The notes beneath the pieces are model-generated. The model ran no database searches and was not told where the DNA came from. It saw only the letters and a list, made by a program, of their open reading frames with translations. From Gimesia sp. (GTDB lineage: Bacteria > Planctomycetota > Planctomycetia > Planctomycetales > Planctomycetaceae): DNA of 59,658 nt. The position numbers and the translations under genes were made by a program. The stretch is taken from assembly GCA_002706765.1 (NCBI GenBank), contig PAJV01000017.1, positions 1 to 59,658 of the forward strand, written 5' to 3'. The stretch's first letter is position 1. Every line of letters begins with the position of its first letter. Shown here in pieces: positions 9,508-18,163 of this stretch.

Positions 9508-10530
9508 TTACGTATTTAAACGGTTGCCATACTGCTGATCGTAATATTTCATGTACTGTCCTGAACGGATTCGATTGACCCATTCCGGGTGATCAAGATA
9601 CCACTGGACCGTCTCTTTTAGGCCTGTATCAAATTCAGTCTCAGGCTTCCAGCCTAATTCTGCTTCTGCTTTGCTGCAGTCAATCGCATAGCGTAAATCA
9701 TGTCCTGGTCGGTCTGTGACGTATTTGATAAGTGATTCTGGTTTATTAAGAATAGTCAGGAGCAGTTTTGTGATCTCAATATTCTGCATTTCTGCATTGC
9801 CGCCGAAGTTGTAGACCTGGCCAGGCTTTCCTTTTCTTAAAGCGGCATCAATTCCCCGGCAATGGTCGACGACATGAATCCAGTCTCGCACATTGGTTCC
9901 TTTGCCGTAGATCGGCAGTGATTTGTCTTCCTGGGCATTGGAGATGAATAACGGGATCAGTTTTTCTGGAAACTGGTAGGGACCGTAGTTATTCGAGCAG
10001 CGGGTGATAATCGCGGGAAAATCAAAGGTTTTGACATAACTGCGTACTAACAGGTCAGCCGATGCTTTCGAAGCAGAATACGGACTGTTGGGGGCGATCG
10101 GAGTCGTCTCTGTGAATAACCCTTCTGCTCCCAGGCTACCATAAACCTCGTCTGTCGAGACTTGCAGATAGCGTTCGATATTCCGATTGCGTGCTGCATC
10201 CAGCAGAACCTGAGTGCCGACGATATTTGTATGAATAAATGGACTGGAATCGAGAATACTTCGATCCACGTGTGACTCGGCTGCAAAATTAACGACAGCA
10301 TCGAAATCGTTTGAATTGAACAGGGAGTTTACAAAATCAGCGTCTGTAATATCCCCTTTTACAAAGGTGTAACCTGAATGAGATTCAAATTCTTTCAGGT
10401 TTTCCAGATTGCCGGCGTAAGTCAATTTGTCGAGGTTCGTTACCGAAATATCCGGATATGCTGCGAGTTGATATCGGACGAAATTTGAACCGATAAATCC
10501 ACAACCTCCCGTTATTAAAATGTGTTTCAT
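9508..10530 (-). CDS. rmlB: dTDP-glucose 4,6-dehydratase
   Basis: A 340-residue short-chain dehydrogenase/reductase that turns dTDP-glucose into dTDP-4-keto-6-deoxyglucose using tightly bound NAD. Seen: the NAD-binding GGCGFIG at 8-14, the STDEVYG block at 125-131 with catalytic T126, D127 and E128, and Y151/K155 in PYSASK. Length equals the family norm. The frame continues 22 codons upstream, but the ATG at 10530 gives the standard MKHILITGG start. Its product is the common precursor for dTDP-rhamnose, Fuc3NAc/Qui3NAc and Fuc4NAc. The ketoisomerase and aminotransferase in this window can use it. RmlA, C and D are not in the window. Confidence 0.95.
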   Translation of the reverse strand: MKHILITGGCGFIGSNFVRYQLAAYPDISVTNLDKLTYAGNLENLKEFESHSGYTFVKGDITDADFVNSLFNSNDFDAVVNFAAESHVDRSILDSSPFIHTNIVGTQVLLDAARNRNIERYLQVSTDEVYGSLGAEGLFTETTPIAPNSPYSASKASADLLVRSYVKTFDFPAIITRCSNNYGPYQFPEKLIPLFISNAQEDKSLPIYGKGTNVRDWIHVVDHCRGIDAALRKGKPGQVYNFGGNAEMQNIEITKLLLTILNKPESLIKYVTDRPGHDLRYAIDCSKAEAELGWKPETEFDTGLKETVQWYLDHPEWVNRIRSGQYMKYYDQQYGNRLNT

Positions 10531-10901
10531 TAGAGTATCCATATCTTCTGAACCGGGGAGATCCTGTTTGTGTTGAGCCTGAAATTGCTCCGGCATACTT
10601 TGTGTCTAATCTAACACGATGTCCCCTCGAAACTAGCGTCCGTCTGTTGTTCTCCATCCTCTTGCAGTGGGGGATGTCCGATTCCGAGCTTCCTAAAGGC
10701 ATGGGGCTTGATGCGAACAGAGTAGTAATAGACTTAGTCTTCCAGCAGTCGTATTAGCTCAGGCAGGGCAAAACCCGTATCACCTCGCAAGGTCGAAGCG
10801 GCGATACCGCTCGACACTGGCAAGAGACCACAGTGGTAAATTGACGGCAAATCTGTTGTCTTGAATGTGGATTATAGATTCCCGAAAACCCGGTTCAGCG
10901 A
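10531..10901. other. Intergenic region with short relic frame
   Basis: No intact gene. On the minus strand a frame of about 40 codons, open but without a start codon, ends at a TAA at 10734-10736. It contains LPVSSGIAASTLRGDTGF and ELIRLLED and reads like the tail of a real protein, so it may be a relic. Otherwise I see nothing except the likely promoter region of rmlB. Confidence 0.3.
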
Positions 10902-11690
10902 TCAGGCAGAGATCTTGGTTTGTGTTCCAGAATCATAGTTTTGGGCAGCTTCTTCCTTCAAACGATACAGAGCCGTACATCCATAAATACCATAGAATTC
11001 AAATAGGTCCGAATCCAATCCAGTGTTGACTGCCTGGTAGACACCGTAATCCTTGTTGTCCTCTTCACGATTTCGGGGATCATTGAAATCATGGAACAAA
11101 CAAAATCCACCCGGAGTGATCACAGATGCGAGTTCTCGGCAGACATTCAATACTGGCTCATAGGCATGAGAATGATCAATAAAAGCGAAGGCAAACCGCT
11201 TTCCACCATCGCGAAGAGTGCGAATTGCCAAGGCACCTTCCGAGCAAATCGTGGTGACCAGATCCGAAACTTGATTGCGGCGCAGAGTATCAGCCGTTTT
11301 TCGGACACATTTCGGGCTCATATCAACGCTGTAGATGTGTTTTTCAGAGGGCGCGTTTCGAACCGCATTTGCCATGATGGTTGTACTCAACCCTCGGAAG
11401 GAACCCAGTTCCAGTATGTCACCTTGGGCGAAGTATGCCATTTCATACAACTTCAGCGCGTCTGCCCGGTGCAACCATCCCGGAATATACTTTTGAAGAC
11501 GCCAGCCTTTGTTTTCCAGTTGAATCAGCGATCCGTTTTTCACTCGACACATGGAGAGTAGTTCATGTGTTGAGTCAATATAACTTTTCTCCGTATCAGA
11601 AGTACTGGTTAATTCAAAAGTGGGGCGATATGCCGGGCAGCTCGATCCCAACTCTTTGACCGTCATGAATGTTTCCTGATGTCTGTTCAT
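10902..11690 (-). CDS. Class I SAM methyltransferase (Methyltransf_24 type)
   Basis: A 262-residue protein with a Rossmann methyltransferase domain at about 85-225: DILELGSFRGLSTTIMANAV is the SAM loop, IYSVDMSPKCVRKTADTL the second strand, and FAFIDHSHAYEPVLNVCREL and CLFHDFNDPRNREED the acceptor-side blocks. The N-terminal 75 residues do not match a domain I know. The ATG at 11690 has AAGGA about ten bases upstream. It resembles sugar O-methyltransferases of polysaccharide loci, and its position upstream of rmlB on the same strand supports that. The target is unknown. Confidence 0.75.
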   Translation of the reverse strand: MNRHQETFMTVKELGSSCPAYRPTFELTSTSDTEKSYIDSTHELLSMCRVKNGSLIQLENKGWRLQKYIPGWLHRADALKLYEMAYFAQGDILELGSFRGLSTTIMANAVRNAPSEKHIYSVDMSPKCVRKTADTLRRNQVSDLVTTICSEGALAIRTLRDGGKRFAFAFIDHSHAYEPVLNVCRELASVITPGGFCLFHDFNDPRNREEDNKDYGVYQAVNTGLDSDLFEFYGIYGCTALYRLKEEAAQNYDSGTQTKISA

Positions 11691-12021
11691 TTTTCAGAGA
11701 TCCTTCTCTCGAATAGTTCCAATATGAATGGCAGACTGCGAGGGACAGTCAAATTTGTCGGATCCTATCATTATTCGAGATCCTGTCAAGAAAAGCTGAA
11801 AGTACTGTCCATATGAATATTTTTGTTGCTGTAAACGATCATCAGATCGTCGTCTGGGCTTTTTCCTTTACCTGCATGTAACTCATATATTGCGGCACCC
11901 CTGGTACGAATCGAGAATAAGCAGCAACTCAGCCCCGTACTTTACGAACAGAAATGCCAGCGGTCACAACTGGCTGAGCAGGCGCTTCATTGGTTATTGA
12001 TTCGATCACGATTCAGCATGA
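11691..12021. other. Spacer ahead of methyltransferase relic
   Basis: No intact gene. A short plus-strand frame around 11935-11990 reads LYEQKCQRSQLAEQALHW and could be a decayed coding segment of the relic just downstream in a shifted frame. The promoter of the minus-strand methyltransferase must lie at the left end. Confidence 0.3.
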
Positions 12022-12378
12022 TACTGTGGGACTGTTGAACTGGAGCATATTGCAAAATCAATCAAAGCGGCATTGGTAGAGGACGGTGAGTTCTGGAGTA
12101 TCGGAGAAAATGTTGGTCGAAATGGGACGCGGCTGCATGAAGATGCTTTGGAAATCGCAAATACTCATTTTACGAATCTTCCACAAAAATACAGACTGAA
12201 TCGAAATCCGGGAGTTGAATCCCGCATGGATGAGTTCCTGCTGAATCATGATTGCTATCTGGCTACATTTGAAGGCATTCGCAGTCAGGATATGTTGCCG
12301 ATCTTCAGAAGTGAATTTCGTGAAACAGGCTCAATGGTGTTCGACAGCTTTCTCTGGCGGTTATACAACCTGGCTTAA
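12022..12378 (+). pseudogene. 3' relic of a SAM methyltransferase gene
   Basis: The frame is open from after a TGA at 12019-12021 to the TAA at 12376-12378, but has no plausible start; the only in-frame candidate is a TTG in the middle of conserved sequence. The encoded 118 residues (VELEHIAKSIKAAL, EDGEFWSIGENVGRNG, LPQKYRLN, ATFEGIRSQDMLPIF) match the C-terminal half of class I methyltransferases often found in surface-glycan loci. The SAM-binding half is missing. It is best read as the remaining part of a deleted gene at the edge of the polysaccharide locus. The alternative, a true small protein, is unlikely without a ribosome binding site. Confidence 0.6.
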
Positions 12379-12673
12379 ATTGACTTGGATAATGAACTGG
12401 GCAAAGCGTACATTGATTATTCATCGACACTGAGATTGATTTTGTAAATTCTGGTAGCGTCTCTACAGCGTATTGGGGCGTTTTCAAGTGAACTGATTTG
12501 GTGGTATCCCTCTTTTGTCGGTAGTATCTCGTGTTTTCCCATACATCCTGCGAATTGTGAGTTAGATCATGCTGCTGCCACGCACACCGTGTTGTGTTAA
12601 GTACAATTCGAATACTCATTTTTCCGTGGGCGCTGAGTATCTGGTATTTCAAGGGGAAATAAACAAACGTTGC

Positions 12674-12702
12674 TTGACTTTATCTGCGATAGTGTCGATA
12701 AT
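12674..12702 (+). promoter_or_regulatory. Sigma-70 type promoter of the NAD operon
   Basis: TTGACT at 12674-12679 and GATAAT at 12697-12702 are separated by exactly 17 bp, one mismatch each from the consensus hexamers. The ribosome binding site AAGGAG follows at 12711-12716 and the pncB ATG at 12724, so the leader would be only about 15 nt. The -10 box lies within the palindrome described in the next entry. Confidence 0.8.
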
Positions 12703-12708
12703 ACACTA
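12690..12708. promoter_or_regulatory. Predicted NrtR operator
   Basis: Perfect inverted repeat TAGTGT-N7-ACACTA directly over the -10 box of the pncB promoter. The NrtR family is known to bind palindromes of this kind (TAGTGTA-like half-sites) ahead of NAD salvage genes and to be released by ADP-ribose. The nrtR gene itself is the third gene of the operon, so the operon would control its own repressor. A protein bound here would block RNA polymerase. No second copy was found ahead of the NADAR gene. Confidence 0.8.
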
Positions 12709-12723
12709 ACAAGGAGATGAGTC

Positions 12724-14199
12724 ATGTCGAAACTATCCAAGATCTATCAGACCCCGCTGGCTTTGCTGACAGACCTGTATCAGCTGACAATGGCCCAGGG
12801 CTACTGGAAATCAGGTCGTTCCGAACAGGAAGCGGTGTTTCATCTGTTCTTTCGTAAAAATCCCTTTCAGGGTGGATTTACGATCGCCGCTGGGCTTGAG
12901 TATGTGCTCGATTATCTGAACCAGTTTCAATTCACGGACAGTGATATTGATTATCTGGCCGGCCTGGAAGGAAACGATGGCGCGGCTCTCTTTTCCGGTG
13001 AGTTTTTACGTTACCTGAGCCAGCTGGAACTTCGCTGTGATCTCGACGCCGTCCCTGAAGGGACTGTCGTCTTTCCCCATGAACCACTGGTCCGGGTGAA
13101 GGGGCCCATCCTGCAGTGTCAGCTCCTGGAAACAGCGCTCCTGAATCTGGTCAATTATCAGTCTCTGATCGCCACCAAGTCCGCCCGCATCTGTGCTGCT
13201 GCCGGATCTGATCCGGTGCTGGAGTTCGGCCTCAGACGCGCCCAGGGAATCGATGGAGGCCTGGCCGCCAGCCGCGCCGCCTATCTGGGAGGCTGTTCTG
13301 CCACATCGAATGTACTGGCAGGAAAGCTGTTTTCGATTCCCGTGAAAGGCACACACGCTCACAGCTGGGTCATGTCCTTTGACGATGAACTGTCTGCGTT
13401 CGAAGAATACGCGGAGGCGATGCCGAACAATTGTGTGTTTCTGGTAGATACCTATGACACGTTGGATGGCGTGCGGAATGCGATCCAGGTGGGGCTCCAA
13501 TTGCGTGAAGCGGGGCATGAAATGGTGGGGATTCGCCTCGACTCGGGTGACCTGGCCTATCTCAGTATCGAAGCGCGGCAGTTGCTGGATGAAGCCGGCT
13601 TGACGAAGGTTGCCATCGTCGCCAGCAATGATCTGGATGAAGGCATCATCACCAGCCTCAAATCGCAGGGGGCAACGATCGCGGTCTGGGGCGTGGGAAC
13701 AAAGCTGGTCACCGCCTACGATCAGCCGGCGCTGGGAGGCGTTTACAAACTCGGGGCAATCCAGAATGAAACCGGCGTCTGGGAGCGCAAACTCAAACTC
13801 TCGGAACAGGCTATTAAAACATCCACTCCCGGTATTCTGCAGGTGCGCCGCTTCTTCAATACGGAAGGAGCGATTGCCGACATGATCTATGATGAATTAA
13901 ATCCACAACCCGTCAGCGATATTGTGGTCGATCCCCTGGATCCGACCCGACGTCGTCTGCTCAGCCGGGACCTGAAAGCAGAAGATCTGCTGATCCCCGT
14001 TGTCAGGTCAGGAAAAGCCGTCAACGACTGCGAATCACTGACGGAGATTCGGCAGCGTGTCCAGCTGCAACTCTCACAGTTTCATACCAGTATCCGCCGT
14101 CATACCGCGCCGCATCAGTATCCGGTGGGACTCGAACAGGAACTGCATGAATTTAAAACAGCAGAAATACTCAGAGCACGGCACCCTCATCCGCTGTAG
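12724..14199 (+). CDS. pncB: Nicotinate phosphoribosyltransferase
   Basis: A 491-residue cytoplasmic enzyme that joins nicotinate to PRPP to give nicotinate mononucleotide, the entry step of the Preiss-Handler NAD salvage path. The N-terminus [18 protein letters not shown], the EFGLRRAQG block at about 167-175, the [11 protein letters not shown] motif with the presumed phospho-histidine at H211 or H213, and VDTYDTLDG and IRLDSGDL are all family signatures. Length fits the longer bacterial form. Start ATG 12724 has AAGGAG eight bases upstream. First gene of the run pncB-nadE-nrtR-pncA-kptA; the nicotinate it needs is the product of PncA in the same operon. Confidence 0.96.
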   Translation: MSKLSKIYQTPLALLTDLYQLTMAQGYWKSGRSEQEAVFHLFFRKNPFQGGFTIAAGLEYVLDYLNQFQFTDSDIDYLAGLEGNDGAALFSGEFLRYLSQLELRCDLDAVPEGTVVFPHEPLVRVKGPILQCQLLETALLNLVNYQSLIATKSARICAAAGSDPVLEFGLRRAQGIDGGLAASRAAYLGGCSATSNVLAGKLFSIPVKGTHAHSWVMSFDDELSAFEEYAEAMPNNCVFLVDTYDTLDGVRNAIQVGLQLREAGHEMVGIRLDSGDLAYLSIEARQLLDEAGLTKVAIVASNDLDEGIITSLKSQGATIAVWGVGTKLVTAYDQPALGGVYKLGAIQNETGVWERKLKLSEQAIKTSTPGILQVRRFFNTEGAIADMIYDELNPQPVSDIVVDPLDPTRRRLLSRDLKAEDLLIPVVRSGKAVNDCESLTEIRQRVQLQLSQFHTSIRRHTAPHQYPVGLEQELHEFKTAEILRARHPHPL

Positions 14200-14248
14200 T
14201 GGAATTCGTAAGTAGGAAAAACAAGGAAAGAAAGTGAGATAAACGGCC

Positions 14249-16249
14249 ATGCAACTCATTCAGGTCGCTGCAGTTGCTCTCAACCAGACGCCGCTGGACT
14301 GGACAGGCAATCTAAAACAGATTCAATCAGCAATTTCCACGGCACGCGCAGATGGCGCCAGCCTGATCTGTCTGCCTGAATTATGCATCACTGGCTATGG
14401 TTGTGAAGATGCGTTCTTTTCACCCGATGTGCAACGGAGAGCCCTGCACGCACTGCAGAAAATACTTCCCTTGACGGAAGGCATCATCGTTTCGGTGGGG
14501 CTTCCCCTGTTCCACGGAGGCGCACTTTATAACTGTGCCTGCCTGATCGCCGATCAACGGATCCTGGGCTTTGTCGCGAAAAATCATCTGGCAGGAGACG
14601 GGATTCACTACGAACCACGCTGGTTCAAGGCCTGGAATTCGCCCCATGTGAGTCAGGTTGAAATCGAAGGTCAATCGTATCCGCTGGGGAATCTGATTTT
14701 TGAATGCGGTGGCATTCGCATTGGTTTTGAAATCTGTGAAGATGCCTGGGCGGCCCGCCGTCCGGGGCGCGATTTATCTCAAGCCGCCGTCGATCTGATT
14801 CTCAATCCCAGTGCCAGCCACTTCGCCTTTGGCAAACAGGAGATCCGTCGCCGCCTGGTACTGGAAAGTTCCCGCGCTTATGGCGTCAGTTATCTCTATT
14901 CCAATCTGCTGGGCAACGAAGCGGGGCGTGTGATCTATGATGGAGCCACGTTGATCACCGGCAATGGTGCCCTACTGGCAGAAGGGCCGCGGCTCTCATT
15001 TCAGGACGTCGTCGTCACCTCGGCTGTGATCGACATTGATCTGACGCGCATGAATCGAGCCCGCCTGGTGAGCTTTCAGCCAGATCAACAGGGGCAGAGT
15101 GAACGCCGGGTGGTCGCGTCGTTTCGGTTTCCACAGATTGCACCTGACCCCGCCATTCCCGCAGCAGCAACCTGGGAAACTTCGCAAGCCGTCAAAGCAG
15201 AAGAGTTCTCCCGCGCCGTTGCTCTGGGGCTGTTTGATTACCTGCGCAAAAGTCGCTCTCATGGCTTTGTGATTTCCCTGAGTGGCGGAGCCGATTCTTC
15301 TGCCGTCGCAGCACTCGTCTGGCTTCTGGTGAAACTGGGAATCGCTGAGCTGGGACTTCAGACCTTCCGGTCAAAGTTATCTCACATTCCCGAACTCACA
15401 CAAGCTACAGCATCAGACGATCTGGTCTTCCGTTTGCTCACATGCGTCTATCAGTCGACGCGCAACAGTTCCGAAACCACAGAACAGGCGGCCGCACACC
15501 TCGCAGCAGCAATTGGGGCAGATTATCTCAAACTGGACGTGGATGCGATCGTAGAGGATTATGTCGAACTTCTCTCAACTGCCCTGGGACGTGAATTGAA
15601 CTGGAATACGGATGATATTGCGCTGCAGAACATTCAGGCCCGCGTGCGTGCACCGGGAGTCTGGATGATCGCCAACCTGCGGAATGCACTTCTGCTGGCG
15701 ACCAGTAACCGCTCTGAAGCCGCGGTCGGCTACACCACGATGGACGGCGATACCTGTGGCGGACTTTCTCCGATCTCTGGAATTGATAAAGCTTTTTTGC
15801 GGCAGTGGCTGCAGTGGCTGGAAAAATCAGGGCCGTCAGGAACAGGGAATCTGCCGATGTTGAAGCTGATCAATCAGCAGGAGCCTACCGCTGAACTGAG
15901 ACCTCAGGCATCCCACCAGACCGATGAAACCGATTTGATGCCTTACGATCTGCTGGACTGGATCGAACGGGCCGCGATCCGAGATAAGCATGGACCCCTG
16001 GATGTATATCGGCTGGCTCAAGCTCAGTTTCCCGACTATCAGTCTGCGCCACTGTCTGGCTGGGTGATTCGCTTCTTTCAACTCTGGTCGCGGAATCAAT
16101 GGAAGCGTGAGCGATATGCGCCTTCATTTCATCTGGACGATGAGAATCTGGATCCTAAAACCTGGTGCCGTTTCCCGATTCTTTCAGGCAGCTTTGAGCA
16201 GGAACTGGAAGAACTGCGCGCATTTGTTGATCAGGAAGGTGCTAACTGA
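14249..16249 (+). CDS. nadE: Glutamine-dependent NAD+ synthetase
   Basis: A 666-residue two-domain enzyme that amidates nicotinate adenine dinucleotide to NAD. Residues about 1-290 are a nitrilase-type glutaminase domain with the triad E44 (CLPELCITGYGCEDAF), K111 (AKNHL) and C163 (EICEDAW). Residues about 320-640 are the ATP pyrophosphatase synthetase with the SGGADS loop at 345-350 and TSNRSEAAVGYTTMDGD. Both active sites look intact, so glutamine can be the nitrogen source. It is 49 nt downstream of pncB and 9 nt upstream of nrtR. The last step of the path that PncB starts; NadD is not in the window. Confidence 0.96.
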   Translation: MQLIQVAAVALNQTPLDWTGNLKQIQSAISTARADGASLICLPELCITGYGCEDAFFSPDVQRRALHALQKILPLTEGIIVSVGLPLFHGGALYNCACLIADQRILGFVAKNHLAGDGIHYEPRWFKAWNSPHVSQVEIEGQSYPLGNLIFECGGIRIGFEICEDAWAARRPGRDLSQAAVDLILNPSASHFAFGKQEIRRRLVLESSRAYGVSYLYSNLLGNEAGRVIYDGATLITGNGALLAEGPRLSFQDVVVTSAVIDIDLTRMNRARLVSFQPDQQGQSERRVVASFRFPQIAPDPAIPAAATWETSQAVKAEEFSRAVALGLFDYLRKSRSHGFVISLSGGADSSAVAALVWLLVKLGIAELGLQTFRSKLSHIPELTQATASDDLVFRLLTCVYQSTRNSSETTEQAAAHLAAAIGADYLKLDVDAIVEDYVELLSTALGRELNWNTDDIALQNIQARVRAPGVWMIANLRNALLLATSNRSEAAVGYTTMDGDTCGGLSPISGIDKAFLRQWLQWLEKSGPSGTGNLPMLKLINQQEPTAELRPQASHQTDETDLMPYDLLDWIERAAIRDKHGPLDVYRLAQAQFPDYQSAPLSGWVIRFFQLWSRNQWKRERYAPSFHLDDENLDPKTWCRFPILSGSFEQELEELRAFVDQEGAN

Positions 16250-16258
16250 AGGTGAGCC

Positions 16259-16948
16259 ATGAAATTTAGTTATGAATATCCACGAGCCGCTTTAACCGTT
16301 GACTGTGTTGTGTTTGGTCTCGACGAGCAAGACCTGCAGGTGCTGCTGATTCAACGGGATCTGGAGCCCTTTCAAGGAGACTGGGCGCTGCCGGGAGGCT
16401 TTGTCCGACTGGAAGAATCGCTGGAGGAAGCCGCCCGACGGGAACTGCAGGAAGAGACGGGCATCGAAAACGTCTTTCTGGAGCAGCTTTATACAATCGG
16501 AGATGTGGACCGTGATCCCCGCGAACGGGTCGTGACGGTTGCCTATTATGCGCTGGTCAATCTCTCCGATCACCGCGTCCAGGCAGCGACAGACGCCCGG
16601 AATGCCGCCTGGTTTGCCGTGGACGATGTGCCGGGACTGGCTTTTGATCACCCGAAGATTTTAGAAATGGCGCACGAACGCCTGCGGGGCAAAGTCCGTT
16701 ATCAGCCGATCGGTTTTGAACTGTTGCCCCCTAAGTTCACACTGCGTCAGATCCAGCATCTGTATGAAGTCATTCTGGATCGGCCGCTCGACAAACGCAA
16801 TTTCCGGAAAAAAATTCTCAGTATGGGAATTCTGATCGAACTCGATGAAGTGGAGACGGATGTGGCACATCGAGCCGCCCGACTCTACAAATTCGATCAT
16901 CGCAAATACAAACGCCTGACAAAACAGGGCTTTCACTTCGAGATCTAG
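16259..16948 (+). CDS. nrtR: NrtR, Nudix-winged-helix repressor of NAD genes
   Basis: A 229-residue protein. Residues about 8-145 are a Nudix domain of the ADP-ribose pyrophosphatase type, and residues about 150-229 a winged helix ([23 protein letters not shown], and the closing [12 protein letters not shown]). That architecture is the NrtR family, which senses ADP-ribose and represses NAD salvage genes. The Nudix box is complete (G47, E53, R61, E62, E65, E66, G68), so it may still hydrolyse ADP-ribose; many NrtR proteins have lost this. The predicted operator lies in front of pncB, so the gene is autoregulated through the operon. Gaps to its neighbours are 9 and 13 nt. Confidence 0.93.
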   Translation: MKFSYEYPRAALTVDCVVFGLDEQDLQVLLIQRDLEPFQGDWALPGGFVRLEESLEEAARRELQEETGIENVFLEQLYTIGDVDRDPRERVVTVAYYALVNLSDHRVQAATDARNAAWFAVDDVPGLAFDHPKILEMAHERLRGKVRYQPIGFELLPPKFTLRQIQHLYEVILDRPLDKRNFRKKILSMGILIELDEVETDVAHRAARLYKFDHRKYKRLTKQGFHFEI

Positions 16949-16961
16949 GAAAGCAAACACA

Positions 16962-17561
16962 ATGCATGCATTAATTCTGGTTGACCTGCAATATGATTTT
17001 ATGCCCGGCGGTTCGCTGGCGGTTCCCGAAGGAGATCAGGTGGTGTCGATCGCCAATCAGCTGATGGCAGATTTCGATCTGGTCGTCGCCACGCAGGACT
17101 GGCACCCGCCCGATCATCTGAGTTTCGCCAGTCAGCATCCCGATCGAGAGATTGGCGAGCAGATTGAGCTGGGGGGCCTGGAACAGATTCTCTGGCCCGA
17201 TCATTGTGTGCAGGGCACGCGGGGCGCGGAATTTCATGCAGATTTGAATCAGACGTCCATCGACAAGGTCTTTCCCAAGGGAACAGATCGGCTGATCGAC
17301 AGTTACAGTGGCTTCTATGATAACGGCCATCAGAAGTCGACTGGCCTGGGAGAGTATCTGCAGGAACAGCAGGTGAAGTCAGTGACAGTTCTGGGTCTGG
17401 CGACCGATTTCTGTGTGAAATGGACGGCGCTGGATGCTGTCAAACTGGGTTTTCAGACCCGCCTGATTCAGACTGGATGTCGAGGCGTTGATCTCAGTCC
17501 GGGTGATGTGGGACGCGCCTGCCAGGAAATGCAGCAGGCCGGCGTAAAAATTATTGAATGA
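16962..17561 (+). CDS. pncA: Nicotinamidase
   Basis: A 199-residue isochorismatase-fold hydrolase that deamidates nicotinamide to nicotinate. The catalytic triad is D8 (LILVDLQYDFMPGG), K106 (VFPKGTD) and C151 (GLATDFCVKWTALDA); metal ligands are D46 and H48 in TQDWHPP and H81 in WPDHCVQGT. Length is the family norm. It regenerates substrate for PncB from nicotinamide released by NAD-consuming enzymes, such as the KptA and ADP-ribosyl-transfer reactions encoded next to it. The stop overlaps the start of kptA (ATGA). Confidence 0.96.
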   Translation: MHALILVDLQYDFMPGGSLAVPEGDQVVSIANQLMADFDLVVATQDWHPPDHLSFASQHPDREIGEQIELGGLEQILWPDHCVQGTRGAEFHADLNQTSIDKVFPKGTDRLIDSYSGFYDNGHQKSTGLGEYLQEQQVKSVTVLGLATDFCVKWTALDAVKLGFQTRLIQTGCRGVDLSPGDVGRACQEMQQAGVKIIE

Positions 17562-18160
17562 ATCAAATTAGAAACAACGGATTTGAAATCCAAACAACAA
17601 AAGTAAAAGATAAAATGAACGAACAAGAATTAAAAAAGAAAAGCAAATTCCTGAGTCTGATTCTCAGGCACCAGCCGGAGACCGTCGGGATCACGCTGGA
17701 CGAGTCCGGCTGGGTCGATGTCGAAGTATTACTGGCAGCGATGTCACAGCAGGGCAAATGCATGTCTCGCGCGACACTTGAAACGGTCGTGTTTTCCAAT
17801 GACAAACAGCGGTTTTCTTTCAACGTCGACGGCACTCGCATTCGTGCCAACCAGGGACATTCGATTTCCGTCGACCTGGGATATACCACAGCGGTTCCCC
17901 CCGAAATCCTGTTTCATGGAACGCCCGAGAAATTCATCGAACCCATTTCCCGGGAAGGGCTCAAAAAAATGAATCGCCATCACGTGCATCTGCACGTGGA
18001 TGAAGAGACCAGCCTCGCTGTTGGACGCCGGCGCGGCAAACCGGTGTTAATGAAAATCCGGGCGCGGGAAATGCATCAGGCAGGCTGCGAATTCTTTGTG
18101 ACACCAAACCAGGTCTGGCTGACTGACCGCGTACCCGTGGAATATATTGAATTTCCCTGA
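17558..18160 (+). CDS. kptA: RNA 2'-phosphotransferase KptA/Tpt1
   Basis: A 200-residue NAD-dependent enzyme. The family removes a 2'-phosphate from RNA, releasing nicotinamide and ADP-ribose 1'',2''-cyclic phosphate; some members also ADP-ribosylate 5'-phosphate nucleic-acid ends. The catalytic R-H-R-R set is present: FLSLILRHQPE, LFHGTP, VGRRRGKPVLMKIRA and VWLTDRVP. The start at 17558 overlaps the pncA stop by 4 nt (ATGA), which favours coupled translation; a start at 17615 would give the more usual MNEQELKKKSKFL beginning. Bacteria have no known tRNA-splicing 2'-phosphate, so the physiological substrate is open. Its place in an NrtR operon ties it to NAD supply. Confidence 0.9.
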   Translation: MNQIRNNGFEIQTTKVKDKMNEQELKKKSKFLSLILRHQPETVGITLDESGWVDVEVLLAAMSQQGKCMSRATLETVVFSNDKQRFSFNVDGTRIRANQGHSISVDLGYTTAVPPEILFHGTPEKFIEPISREGLKKMNRHHVHLHVDEETSLAVGRRRGKPVLMKIRAREMHQAGCEFFVTPNQVWLTDRVPVEYIEFP

Positions 18161-18163
18161 CGT

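Noticed and set aside
12305-12652. A 115-codon minus-strand frame ahead of pncB.
   Set aside because: Antisense to the methyltransferase relic, no start signal, and not protein-like in composition.
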